Assembly: GCA_964393615.1 (NCBI GenBank)
Contig: CAYMUR010000029.1
Coordinates: 1-51,459, forward strand
Length of the DNA: 51,459 bases
DNA from: CAYMUR01 sp964393615
GTDB lineage: Bacteria; Planctomycetota; Planctomycetia; Pirellulales; Pirellulaceae
Direction of reading: 5' to 3'
Each line of letters starts with the position of its first letter. Position 1 is the first letter of the stretch. Both the position numbers and the translations under genes were made by a program. Shown here in pieces: positions 32,514 to 41,075 of this stretch. Under the pieces are notes generated by a model. The model saw only the letters and a program-made list of their open reading frames with translations, had not been told where the DNA came from and searched no databases.

Positions 32514-35500
32514 CTAGGGATTTTTGGCGCCAAGGTCTGCCAGATTCGTTCGCAATAACGCAACCTGTTCTTCCAGTTGAACCAGAGTCGCACGTTCCCG
32601 CTCGACAACATCTCCTGGCGCCCGCTCCACAAAATTGGCATTGCCCAGTTTCTTTTTTTTACTATTGACTAGTTTGACCGTCTTGTCCAATTCCTTTTCC
32701 AGTCGTTTTTGCTCCGCTTCGATGTCAATCAAGCCGGCTAAATCAACATACACATCCATCTCACCAACTTTCACATGAGCACCAATATCCGGAGGATGGA
32801 TATCGGGTCCCCATGCAGATGGTTGAGCACAGGCCATCGAATCAAAGTACGCCGTCAGACGATTCAACAGGTCAGCAGTCTTCTGGTCACAGCGTACCGA
32901 AAATTGAATGGGCTTGCGTGGAGCAATGTTTTGCCGGCTGCGTATTTCTCGGAGCGCGCCCAGCACTTTTTGAAAAACAGCAAACTGTATTTCACTTGCC
33001 GTATCCACATGTTCTCGATGTACTGTCGGCCAACTGGCTGACATAATACTATCCTCCGCGAGGGAGGGTTGAGGCAAACCTCGCTGGGATGCTGCCTGTC
33101 CCAACAATTGCCAGATCTCTTCGGTGATAAACGGAATCATCGGATGCAACAATCGCATCAATGTGTCCAGGGTATGCGCCAAAACTCGTTGCGCCGTGGC
33201 ACGCGTCACAGGGTCAGTTTCTTCTGCCAAGCGGCCCTTCACCATCTCAATATAGAAACTGCAAAACTCATCCCAAGCAAAATCGTACAGTGTGCGAGCT
33301 GCTTCCGAATAACGGTATTCCTCCAAAGCAGCAGTGGCTTGTTCGGTAACGGTCGCCAACCTACTTAAAATCCAGCGGTCTTCGATCATCAGGCCCTGCT
33401 CTTCCACAGGTCCCACCGTGTAACCAGGCAATTTCATGAGTGCAAACCGCGAGGCGTTCCATAGTTTGTTACAAAAATTGCGCGACAACTCAAATCGCTC
33501 ACTGACTACAGCACCGCGAAGTAGTTCCTGATCCTGGGGCGTACTGGCCCACTGTGTGGAAAACTCTTTTCCACATTTCGTACAACCTATTCGAGGTAAT
33601 TCTCGATTCTCACGAGTCTGATCGAGAAGCACCTCACAATGGGGACATTCAAACTGGACTGGCATGCGAACATCCTGCGTCTCCGTGGTCAGATATGCCA
33701 ATCCAAATCGCAACGCATCGGCACCAAATTTTTCAATAACGTCCAATGGGTCCACACCGTTCCCCTTGGACTTGGACATTGTTTCACCATAACCATCGAG
33801 AATTTTAGGATGGATAAAGACTTCTCGGAACGGAACATCTCCCATGTTGTTCAAACCGGTCAGAACCATCCGTGCTACCCAAAGCGTGATGATATCACGG
33901 CTGGTGATCAAAACACTCGTTGGATAATAGTATGCCAATTCTGGCGTCTGATCTGGCCATCCTAATGTCGAATGGGGCCACAGCGCAGAACTGAACCAAG
34001 TATCGAGCACATCCTGCTCACGGTGGTATCCTTGTTCTTCCAACAGACGTTCTAACGCTGAATCTTCGTCAGCAATACTGACATGGATCGTCCGCTGGTC
34101 TCCCGATTCGTCACCTTCATCTATCTGGTAGCACAATGTACCGTCTGCAAATTCACTATTATTTTCTAGCGTCTCCATCAATTTTTTGCAGGTCACCTGG
34201 TCTGAACAGGTCTGCGACCAGATCGGAATCTGGTGTCCCCACCACAACTGTCGACTCACCGGCCAATCACGTTTCTCACCCAACCAGTCGAGATAGCCTT
34301 TGGCGTAGCGCTTAGGAATAATCTTGACCCGCCCATCGCTGACAGCATCCATGGCCGATTGGGCCAAGTCTTCCATACGGACAAACCATTGGTCAGCCAA
34401 GTATGGCTCGATGGTAGTTTTGCTTCGATCCGAGTGGGCCAAGTCGATTTCGCGATCTTCGATTTCACCCATCAGGTCCTGGCGCTGCAAGTCAGCGACA
34501 ACTTTTTCACGGGCGTCAGCGATACTTAACCCGGCATAAGTGCCAGCATTATCGTTCATCGTCCCATCGGTATGTAAAATATTGATCATTGGCAAACTGC
34601 AACGCTGCGCCACCTCGTAGTCGTTCGGATCGTGCGCCGGAGTGATCTTTACACAGCCACTTCCCAGTTCCGGTTTTGCCCAGACATCGGCAACTAGTGG
34701 AATTTCCCGTTCTAGTAACGGCAAAAGAACACGGCGGCCGTCAAGTGCCATATCGCGCAATAGTTCCAACTGCGGCAACATCAACTCGCGCCTCGCTCGA
34801 ATGTCGTCGATTTGGGCCGAAAGCGTCTCCCGGTCCTTCGACGCTGCCGAACGCAATTTCTGTTCCAGATCAGATTCGATTTTGTCCAGCGCCCGAGCCG
34901 GGTCAGGGTGCACCGCCACAGCCGTGTCTCCAAGCATCGTTTCTGGACGCGTGGTGGCAATCGTGACTTGCTGAGGCTCACCTGATTTTGGATCTACCAC
35001 TGGATAATGTACGTGCCAGAAATGACCCTGGGTAGTTTCATGAAATACTTCGTCGTCACTGACAGCTGTCTGCAAAAAAGTATCCCAATTCACCAGCCGC
35101 TTGCCGCGATAGATCAGCTTTTTGCGAAACAGATCAAAAAAAGTGCGGCGAACTGCCTTGGCACATACCTCATCCAACGTAAATCGGATGCGTTCCCAAT
35201 CACAACTGCATCCCAACTGTTTTAGCTGGCCAACAATCCGCTTCTCGTACTGGTCCTTCCATTGCCAGATACGTTGCACCAGCCGATCCCGACCAAGATC
35301 GTGCCGTGTTTTCTGTTCCTCTTCCAACAACCGTCGTTCAACGACAGCCTGTGTCGCAATACCTGCATGGTCGGTACCCGGCATCCAAAGCGCGTTGAAG
35401 CCTTGCATACGTCGAAAACGAATGACAATGTCTTGCAGCGAGTTGTTAAGCGCATGCCCCAGATGCAATGCCCCTGTTACATTCGGAGGCGGAATAACAA

Positions 35501-35636
35501 TGGTGAAGGGCGGGCAATCACCATTGGGCCGGCTATGAAACTGGCCATTCCGTTCCCAGGTCTCGTAAATTCTTCCCTGGGCTTCGGCATGGTCAAAATG
35601 GCTGGGAATAGAAGGGCTGAGCTGGTCGTCGTTCAT
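32514..35636 (-). CDS. valS: Valyl-tRNA synthetase
   Basis: 1040 residues from the ATG at 35636; a TTG at 35672 overlapping the cimA stop (TTGA) is a weaker alternative. Class I signatures: PPPNVTGALHLGHALNN (HIGH-type) and GETMSKSKGNG (KMSKS). The editing domain has ATTRPETMLGDTAVAVHP. The C-terminal coiled coil (EAEQKRLEKELDKTVKLVNS) is typical of ValRS. Two insertions stand out: a charged coiled-coil-like stretch of about 45 residues inside the editing domain (DKIESDLEQKLRSAASKDRE onward), and a zinc-ribbon-like segment after KMSKS (CPHC ... CTKC, about 25 residues apart). It charges tRNA-Val and lies 32 bases behind cimA, so the two are probably cotranscribed. Confidence 0.96.
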   Translation of the reverse strand: MNDDQLSPSIPSHFDHAEAQGRIYETWERNGQFHSRPNGDCPPFTIVIPPPNVTGALHLGHALNNSLQDIVIRFRRMQGFNALWMPGTDHAGIATQAVVERRLLEEEQKTRHDLGRDRLVQRIWQWKDQYEKRIVGQLKQLGCSCDWERIRFTLDEVCAKAVRRTFFDLFRKKLIYRGKRLVNWDTFLQTAVSDDEVFHETTQGHFWHVHYPVVDPKSGEPQQVTIATTRPETMLGDTAVAVHPDPARALDKIESDLEQKLRSAASKDRETLSAQIDDIRARRELMLPQLELLRDMALDGRRVLLPLLEREIPLVADVWAKPELGSGCVKITPAHDPNDYEVAQRCSLPMINILHTDGTMNDNAGTYAGLSIADAREKVVADLQRQDLMGEIEDREIDLAHSDRSKTTIEPYLADQWFVRMEDLAQSAMDAVSDGRVKIIPKRYAKGYLDWLGEKRDWPVSRQLWWGHQIPIWSQTCSDQVTCKKLMETLENNSEFADGTLCYQIDEGDESGDQRTIHVSIADEDSALERLLEEQGYHREQDVLDTWFSSALWPHSTLGWPDQTPELAYYYPTSVLITSRDIITLWVARMVLTGLNNMGDVPFREVFIHPKILDGYGETMSKSKGNGVDPLDVIEKFGADALRFGLAYLTTETQDVRMPVQFECPHCEVLLDQTRENRELPRIGCTKCGKEFSTQWASTPQDQELLRGAVVSERFELSRNFCNKLWNASRFALMKLPGYTVGPVEEQGLMIEDRWILSRLATVTEQATAALEEYRYSEAARTLYDFAWDEFCSFYIEMVKGRLAEETDPVTRATAQRVLAHTLDTLMRLLHPMIPFITEEIWQLLGQAASQRGLPQPSLAEDSIMSASWPTVHREHVDTASEIQFAVFQKVLGALREIRSRQNIAPRKPIQFSVRCDQKTADLLNRLTAYFDSMACAQPSAWGPDIHPPDIGAHVKVGEMDVYVDLAGLIDIEAEQKRLEKELDKTVKLVNSKKKKLGNANFVERAPGDVVERERATLVQLEEQVALLRTNLADLGAKNP

Positions 35637-35668
35637 AGGGTTTCCATCGCAAGGACAAGGCGAATGAG

Positions 35669-37273
35669 TCAACGATTTTGGCCCACGTTCGCTGCGGCCG
35701 AATCGTCCTTATACAATTTGAACTCAATGGCGTCGACCAGGGCCAACCAACTGGCCTCGATAATATTTTCACTCACACCAATCGTACCCCACACATCATT
35801 GTCATCAGCACTTTCGATCATGACGCGAATTCGGGCGGCAGTACCAGCTTCGGAGTTCACGACACGGACCTTATAATCAACCAATCGCATTGTTGCCAGG
35901 TTCGGGTAAAAGTCATTAAGTGATTTGCGCATCGCTGCGTCCAGTGCATCGACAGGTCCATCCCCCTCCGCCACTTCATGACATACCGACTCTGCGACAC
36001 TTAATTTAACGGTGGCTTCGGTCACCAAATGTTTCTCACCATTTTCCGCGTTCTCTACTACGACATGATACTTAATACGCTTGAAATGAGGAACGAAGGT
36101 GCCAGCACATCGTTTCACCAGCAAATCAAACGATGCTTCTGCAGCTTCAAACTGATAACCCCAGTTTTCCAGTTCGACCACACGTGACAAGACCGCATCC
36201 ATTAGCTTCTGATCATGTTGGATATTGTACTTGGTCGTCAGGGCTACAATGTTGGAACGACCCGAAAGTTCACTCACCAGAATGCGTCGCTCGTTTCCGA
36301 CCAGGCCAGGATCAATATGTTCATAGGTTCGAGCCGCCCGCGCAATGGCGTGGGCGTGCATGCCGCCCTTGTGCGCAAAGGCACTTTGCCCGACAAACGG
36401 CTGGTTGTTTCGCAAGTGCAGATTAGCCACTTCATAGACAAAACGAGAAAGTTCCGTCAAACGTTCCGTACCCCGTCCACCGAGCACATTGTAATTACTT
36501 TTTTTTAAGGCCAAATTAGATATTACCGAGATCAAATCGGCATTCCCACAGCGTTCGCCAAACCCGTTGATCGTACCTTGCACGTGTATGGCTCCTGCAT
36601 CAATTCCAGCCAACGAATTAGCGACAGCAAGGTCACAGTCATTGTGACAATGAATTCCCAAGGACACTTGGTACGAAGCCAAAACCTTCTGGGCCTCCCG
36701 AAGAATATCTGTGATCTCCTCCGTCAGACTGCCTCCATTGGTGTCGCACAAAACAATCAATTGAGCGCCAGCTTCGGCAGCAGCGCAGACTGTCCTGGCT
36801 GCATATTCAGCATTGGCCTTCCAGCCATCGAAAAAATGCTCTGCGTCATAGACAACTTCGCGAGAACTGCCACTTAGAAAGCGAACACTGTCGGCTATCA
36901 TCTCAATGTTTTCATCCAGTGATACGCGCAGAACATCCGTGGCATGAAAGTCCCACGCTTTGCCTACCAAAGTGATGACTGGTGCTTCAGAATCGATCAG
37001 GGCCTGCATGCCAGGATCAGCTGACGCTTGCATTCCTTTGCGACGCGTCATCCCAAAAGCACACACTTTGGCATGCTTTAAATTCATCTGGCGAACCTGA
37101 CGGAAATACTCAACATCTTTTTCATTCGAAAGCGGATATCCGCCTTCGATATAATCAAATCCCAATTCGTCAAGACGACACGTGATCAGCAGTTTATCCT
37201 GCAGTGACAAACTGATGCCTTCCGCCTGCGTACCATCTCTCAGTGTCGTGTCGTAGATTTGGATTGGTTGCAT
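35669..37273 (-). CDS. cimA: (R)-citramalate synthase
   Basis: 534 residues, typical for CimA. It condenses pyruvate with acetyl-CoA to citramalate, the first step of the threonine-independent isoleucine route. The N-terminus has IYDTTLRDGTQAEGISLS; the barrel carries DTNGGSLTEEI and GIHCHNDCDLAVANS, with the metal-binding His pair; then HVQGTINGFGERCGNADLIS. The C-terminal LeuA-type regulatory domain (~400-520) probably binds isoleucine for feedback control. Residues DGTQAEG rather than the 2-isopropylmalate-synthase DGEQ form support CimA over LeuA. It precedes valS; a terminator-like hairpin lies ~150 bases upstream. Confidence 0.94.
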   Translation of the reverse strand: MQPIQIYDTTLRDGTQAEGISLSLQDKLLITCRLDELGFDYIEGGYPLSNEKDVEYFRQVRQMNLKHAKVCAFGMTRRKGMQASADPGMQALIDSEAPVITLVGKAWDFHATDVLRVSLDENIEMIADSVRFLSGSSREVVYDAEHFFDGWKANAEYAARTVCAAAEAGAQLIVLCDTNGGSLTEEITDILREAQKVLASYQVSLGIHCHNDCDLAVANSLAGIDAGAIHVQGTINGFGERCGNADLISVISNLALKKSNYNVLGGRGTERLTELSRFVYEVANLHLRNNQPFVGQSAFAHKGGMHAHAIARAARTYEHIDPGLVGNERRILVSELSGRSNIVALTTKYNIQHDQKLMDAVLSRVVELENWGYQFEAAEASFDLLVKRCAGTFVPHFKRIKYHVVVENAENGEKHLVTEATVKLSVAESVCHEVAEGDGPVDALDAAMRKSLNDFYPNLATMRLVDYKVRVVNSEAGTAARIRVMIESADDNDVWGTIGVSENIIEASWLALVDAIEFKLYKDDSAAANVGQNR

Positions 37274-37769
37274 AGCGATGAAACTAGACTGCGATCAACC
37301 CGCCATGGCTCATATCACACATGACGGAACGACCTGATTGCAAGGCAGATTTTTCAGGGTAACCAGAGACAATGGAATAGGTATTGAAAGTGTCTCGCGT
37401 CGGGGTAACCAAGTACAACCAACAATAAAAAACCCTGAAACCAATTCTGGCCTCAGGGCTGTTGAGTCCAATCATCTGGCGAAACCCTTACGGCCACATC
37501 TCCGTGCGAATGGGAATATGTATGTACATGTCCAATATAACGGCCGCGATTACTGTCGGACACAACAAACCAGCATGCGTGTTGAACAGATCAAAGCAGG
37601 CCTGGATGGCATCATAAAGATTTCTTGCTGCACCCGCACAAATTACACTTTTTAAGTTAGTTTTTCAGTTCTCGCCTGTCAAGTCCGGTCATCTTGTTCG
37701 AGTACGGTTAGCGTCTCAAACGACAATAGTTTCCACCAATAGGATGATTTAATTCATGCAGTCACGACG
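37274..37769. other. Spacer between rsmD and cimA, with terminator
   Basis: 496 bases between two minus-strand genes. It contains the strong minus-strand terminator at 37421-37458 and presumably the cimA promoter below it. I see no other gene; AT-rich tracts around 37650-37670 could be promoter elements. Confidence 0.5.
37421..37458 (-). terminator. Intrinsic terminator upstream of cimA (or attenuator)
   Basis: On the minus strand CCCTGAGGCCA-GAAT-TGGTTTCAGGG forms an 11-bp stem (37458-37433) in which two positions are G-U wobbles; on the plus strand they would be A-C mismatches, so the hairpin works only for minus-strand RNA. It is followed at once by TTTTTTATTGTT. It ends rsmD transcripts about 310 bases past that gene, or, if cimA transcription begins further up, it would lie in the cimA leader. 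Confidence 0.82.
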
Positions 37770-38393
37770 CTACAATCGCCTGAGGCTCACAATGGCTGGA
37801 GGATAAGACCGCACGTCCCATTGCTCGTGTTCCGGCAACTGGCTCACGTCGAAACGGTCGTCCGATTCCACCACGATGATACTTCCCGAGTGAGCTCGTT
37901 CAAGCACTTTGGAAATCAGCTTCTGCAAGTCATCAAGCTGCTCTACGAACAGTCGATACGGTGGTGAACAAAGCACCAGCCAAGGGAGATCACCTGACAC
38001 CATCTTGTGTTGGACCCAATAAAAAGCGTCAGCTGTCACGATCTCGACACGTTCCTCCACAGCCAGCGTATTGACGTTGCGACGTATGACTTGTGCCGTA
38101 GGAAAATGTCGCTCGATCATGGTGGCCTGTGCTGCACCGCGACTCAGTGCCTCGAGAGCCAAAGCCCCCGTGCCGGCAAACAAATCCAAAACATGTTTAC
38201 CAGATACCGTCGGCCCAATCAGGTTAAACACGGCTTCCCGAACCCGATTTTTCATCGGGCGCACCCCCGCATCGTCGGTGCTGAAAAGTTTTCGACCCCG
38301 AAATTTGCCACCCACAATCCGGAGATCATGCGTCATGTTGCGACGTCCAGGCTCACGGCCCGTTGCTTTTTTTATTCGTCGTTTATTTGCCAT
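37770..38393 (-). CDS. rsmD: 16S rRNA (guanine-966-N2)-methyltransferase RsmD
   Basis: 207 residues from the ATG at 38393, which has GAGGTGA just upstream; an internal ATG at 38336 would start at THDLRIVGG. The RsmD pattern is clear: RIVGGKFRGRKL, RPMKNRVREAVFNLI, LDLFAGTGALALEALSRGA (SAM-binding motif I) and MIER after it. The catalytic motif, usually DPPF/Y, is SPPY here (143-146). It methylates G966 of 16S rRNA in the 30S subunit. The basic N-terminal extension (~20 residues) could contact RNA. It is divergent from the cyclophilin gene. Confidence 0.92.
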   Translation of the reverse strand: MANKRRIKKATGREPGRRNMTHDLRIVGGKFRGRKLFSTDDAGVRPMKNRVREAVFNLIGPTVSGKHVLDLFAGTGALALEALSRGAAQATMIERHFPTAQVIRRNVNTLAVEERVEIVTADAFYWVQHKMVSGDLPWLVLCSPPYRLFVEQLDDLQKLISKVLERAHSGSIIVVESDDRFDVSQLPEHEQWDVRSYPPAIVSLRRL

Positions 38394-38601
38394 TATCTCA
38401 CCTCACACCAACCCCAAGGGATTTTTGATGCCCATCACTGGTGTCGTGCAACACAATTCGTCAACGATCCAATTCAGCTCCACAAAAAAATGGTTTCCGC
38501 CGACAGGCGTCCCATACAATTTTGCCATCCTGGAGTTGTCAAAACCTTCAGATTATCATCTACTGGATTCTAAAGTAACCGAACCGAAAGGAACCGTCAA
38601 A

Positions 38602-39738
38602 ATGACTCGCTATTCGATCCTCACCGCGACTCTCACATTCTGCCTCGTACTTGTCACAAATTCGGCATGTCAGGCCCAGGAAAGTGATACGAAGGCTACG
38701 CCTCCATCCACCAATGAAACACGACCATTTACCGAAGTATTCAAACAATGGAAAATGCTACTGGGAAGACTGCGAGATGTGCGCAAGGAATACGACACCG
38801 CCGAAAAAGAAGAAGTTCTCACCACGATTGCCCAGAAACATCGCGAATTGGTAACGGAAGCCAACACCTTACTCCCAGAGCTTCGTTACTCGGCAGTGAC
38901 TGCTTATTCCAACGCTCCCAACAAGGATCGCACTATCACCCGTTTACTTTTCAGCATGGTAGAAAATGATGTGAAACGGGACAACTACGAGCCAGCGGTG
39001 GAACTGGCTCAGCTATTGGTCGATAACCAATGTGACGAACAAGGACTCCACAACTTGGCAGGAATCGCCGCATTTTGTACCAATAATTTTGATCAAGCCG
39101 AAATCAATTTCAACCAGGCTCAGCAAAACGGTACTCTAAAAGACCAAGGCCAAGGTTTCGCAGCCACTCTACAAGATTACAAGAATTTCTGGGAATATGA
39201 ATTAAAGACACGGGAAGCAGAAGCCGCTGCAGATGATCTGCCTCGCGTCAAGGTATTAACCTCCAAAGGCGAAATAACGATCGAATTGTTCGAAAACGAG
39301 GCACCACAAGCTGTTGGTAACTTCGTTAGTCTCGTCGAAAATGGTTTTTACGACGGTTTGATTTTTCACCGTGTACTGCCAGGCTTTATGGCGCAAGGCG
39401 GTTGTCCCGACGGAACCGGCCAAGGGGGACCAGGATATAACATCTACTGTGAATGTGAAAAAAAAGAGTCCCGTAAACATTTTCGTGGGTCATTGAGCAT
39501 GGCGCATGCAGGACGCAACACGGGTGGATCGCAGTTCTTCCTGACATTCATACCCACTTCACACCTCAATGGCCAACATACGGTTTTCGGACGAGTCATC
39601 GCTGGCTGGCATGTGCTGGCAGCGATCAACCGGGTGAATCCTCAGTCGTATACCCCACAAGCCCCGCCTGACAAAATCGTCTCGGCGACAGTTCTACGCA
39701 AACGGGACCACCTCTATGCACCCACCAAGGTCGAGTGA
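38602..39738 (+). CDS. Exported cyclophilin-type peptidyl-prolyl isomerase
   Basis: 378 residues from the ATG at 38602 (AAAGGA nine bases upstream). A signal peptide (ILTATLTFCLVLVTNSACQA) is followed by an N-terminal helical region with a TPR-like pair (~120-200: PAVELAQLLVDNQCDEQG, HNLAGIAAFCTNNFDQAEIN) and then the cyclophilin domain from ~residue 210: VKVLTSKGEITIELFENEAP, FHRVLPGFMAQGGCPDGTG, SMAHAGRNTGGSQFFLTF and HLNGQHTVFGRV. The active-site Arg (FHRV), Gln (QGG) and Phe (QFF) are kept; the cyclosporin-contact Trp is His. It speeds proline isomerisation during folding in the periplasm. Confidence 0.93.
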   Translation: MTRYSILTATLTFCLVLVTNSACQAQESDTKATPPSTNETRPFTEVFKQWKMLLGRLRDVRKEYDTAEKEEVLTTIAQKHRELVTEANTLLPELRYSAVTAYSNAPNKDRTITRLLFSMVENDVKRDNYEPAVELAQLLVDNQCDEQGLHNLAGIAAFCTNNFDQAEINFNQAQQNGTLKDQGQGFAATLQDYKNFWEYELKTREAEAAADDLPRVKVLTSKGEITIELFENEAPQAVGNFVSLVENGFYDGLIFHRVLPGFMAQGGCPDGTGQGGPGYNIYCECEKKESRKHFRGSLSMAHAGRNTGGSQFFLTFIPTSHLNGQHTVFGRVIAGWHVLAAINRVNPQSYTPQAPPDKIVSATVLRKRDHLYAPTKVE

Positions 39739-40088
39739 TTCCAACAACATTCTGTCTTCGTCGAGGTAATCAAGTCAAAATCTGATGCCCGCCACAAGAT
39801 GGAGTCCGATGGGGCGTGCTCGCCAAGATGTGCTGTGCTATGGACCATGTTCAGAAGCTCCCTCCTACCCCGCTTGGGATAACCGATCTGAACGATAAGT
39901 CACAACTGACATTGACTTTATGGACATTCTCTAGTCGCAGATCAGCAATCAAATAGAGGATGGTTCTCCCCCTGCCGCCGCTTGACGGACAACTGTCTGC
40001 CGGTTAGCTTGATATGCTTCCTTTTAATCTTATCTTGTCTTGACATTCGAATTTGTCATATCGCGCTTTCGCACTGGGACGTGTTTGT
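39739..40088. other. Upstream region of the LysR-gltBD operon
   Basis: 350 bases with no gene. Near its right end lie two dyads: GACA-AC-TGTC (~39989-39998) and TGACA-N8-TGTCA (40041-40058). A TTGACA at 40040-40045 overlaps the second but has no good -10 at the usual distance. Confidence 0.5.
40041..40058. promoter_or_regulatory. Candidate LysR-type operator before the LysR-gltBD genes
   Basis: TGACA-TTCGAATT-TGTCA is an interrupted dyad 31 bases upstream of the LysR start. LysR regulators bind interrupted dyads and often control their own genes, so this is a reasonable autoregulatory site, but neither spacing nor sequence is diagnostic. Confidence 0.35.
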
Positions 40089-41075
40089 ATGCACCTCAAG
40101 TCACTCAAAATATTTTGTGATGTGGTCGCTCGGCAAAATTTTTCCAGGGCGGCGGATGAAAATGGCATCTCCCAATCAGGAGCCAGTCAGGTCGTGCACC
40201 AACTCGAGGACTATTTGGGCATGAAGCTTTTTGACCGCTCCAAACGACCACTCGTACTGACTCCTGCTGGCGCAATGTACTACGACGGCTGCCGCAAGCT
40301 TGTACAACGGTTTTACGCCTTGGAAGACGAAGTGCGTATGCTACACAAGGAAGTCGCAGGACGAGCACGAATCGCATCCATCTACTCCGTTGGATTCAGT
40401 CACATCAACCGCTATGTCGAAGAATTCCTGATCTCGCATCCCAAAGCAAACATCAACGTGGAATACCGCCATCCTCAACGAGTCTATGAAATGGTGGAAA
40501 ATGATCAGGTAGACCTGGGATTGGTTAGTTATGCGAAATCATCCCGGTCCATCGAAGTGGTACCTTGGCGAGAAGAGGTAATGGTACTGGCCTGCGCCCC
40601 GGATCATTCGTTGGCAACAGCGGATTGTATCAAATTAGAGCAGCTTAATGGATGCAACATGGTCGCATTTGAGCCCGATTTGCGCATTCGGCGCGAGATC
40701 GACAAGGCGCTCGCAGCCTGTGGCAGTGAAGTGCAAATTGCGATGGAATTTGACAATATCGAAACCATCAAACGCGCTGTTGAAATCAACGCAGGTGTAA
40801 GCTTACTACCCGAGCTAACAGTACGTAGCGAAATTACCAATGGAACATTGGTAACCATACCACTGTCAGACCCTGGCCTGGTTCGTCCGCTGGGAATCAT
40901 CCATCGGCGTGGACGAACGCTTGGTACCACTGCGCGACGATTGATTCAACTCTTACAGTCCAAGGCAGGCGACTTGGAATCAGAACCACCGGGCAATACG
41001 CCCAGCAATGGTCATTCCAACGGACGCCACACGTCCTCGGAAATTTCAGCGAGTAACGGAGATGGACATGCGTAA
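40089..41075 (+). CDS. LysR-family transcriptional regulator
   Basis: 328 residues from the ATG at 40089. The N-terminal winged helix-turn-helix is typical: LKIFCDVVARQNFSRAADEN, then GISQSGASQVVHQLEDYLG and KLFDRSKRPLVLTPAG. The effector domain (~90-290) has the periplasmic-binding-like layout. The last ~30 residues are a low-complexity Asn/Ser/Gly/His tail. The gene end overlaps the gltB start by eight bases (ATGCGTAA, 41068-41075), so regulator and glutamate synthase are translated from one mRNA. By position it probably controls gltBD, as GltC does in Bacillus, but there the regulator gene is divergent. Confidence 0.9.
   Translation: MHLKSLKIFCDVVARQNFSRAADENGISQSGASQVVHQLEDYLGMKLFDRSKRPLVLTPAGAMYYDGCRKLVQRFYALEDEVRMLHKEVAGRARIASIYSVGFSHINRYVEEFLISHPKANINVEYRHPQRVYEMVENDQVDLGLVSYAKSSRSIEVVPWREEVMVLACAPDHSLATADCIKLEQLNGCNMVAFEPDLRIRREIDKALAACGSEVQIAMEFDNIETIKRAVEINAGVSLLPELTVRSEITNGTLVTIPLSDPGLVRPLGIIHRRGRTLGTTARRLIQLLQSKAGDLESEPPGNTPSNGHSNGRHTSSEISASNGDGHA

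Noticed and set aside
32159..32641. 160-codon minus-strand frame overlapping the end of valS
   Set aside because: Its first part is valS read out of frame and the middle is the 11-bp repeat; only the last 36 codons are kept as a possible leader frame.
35637..35672. TTG start for valS giving a TTGA overlap with cimA
   Set aside because: The added residues (THSPCPCDGNP) do not look like ValRS and the ATG at 35636 follows directly before conserved sequence.
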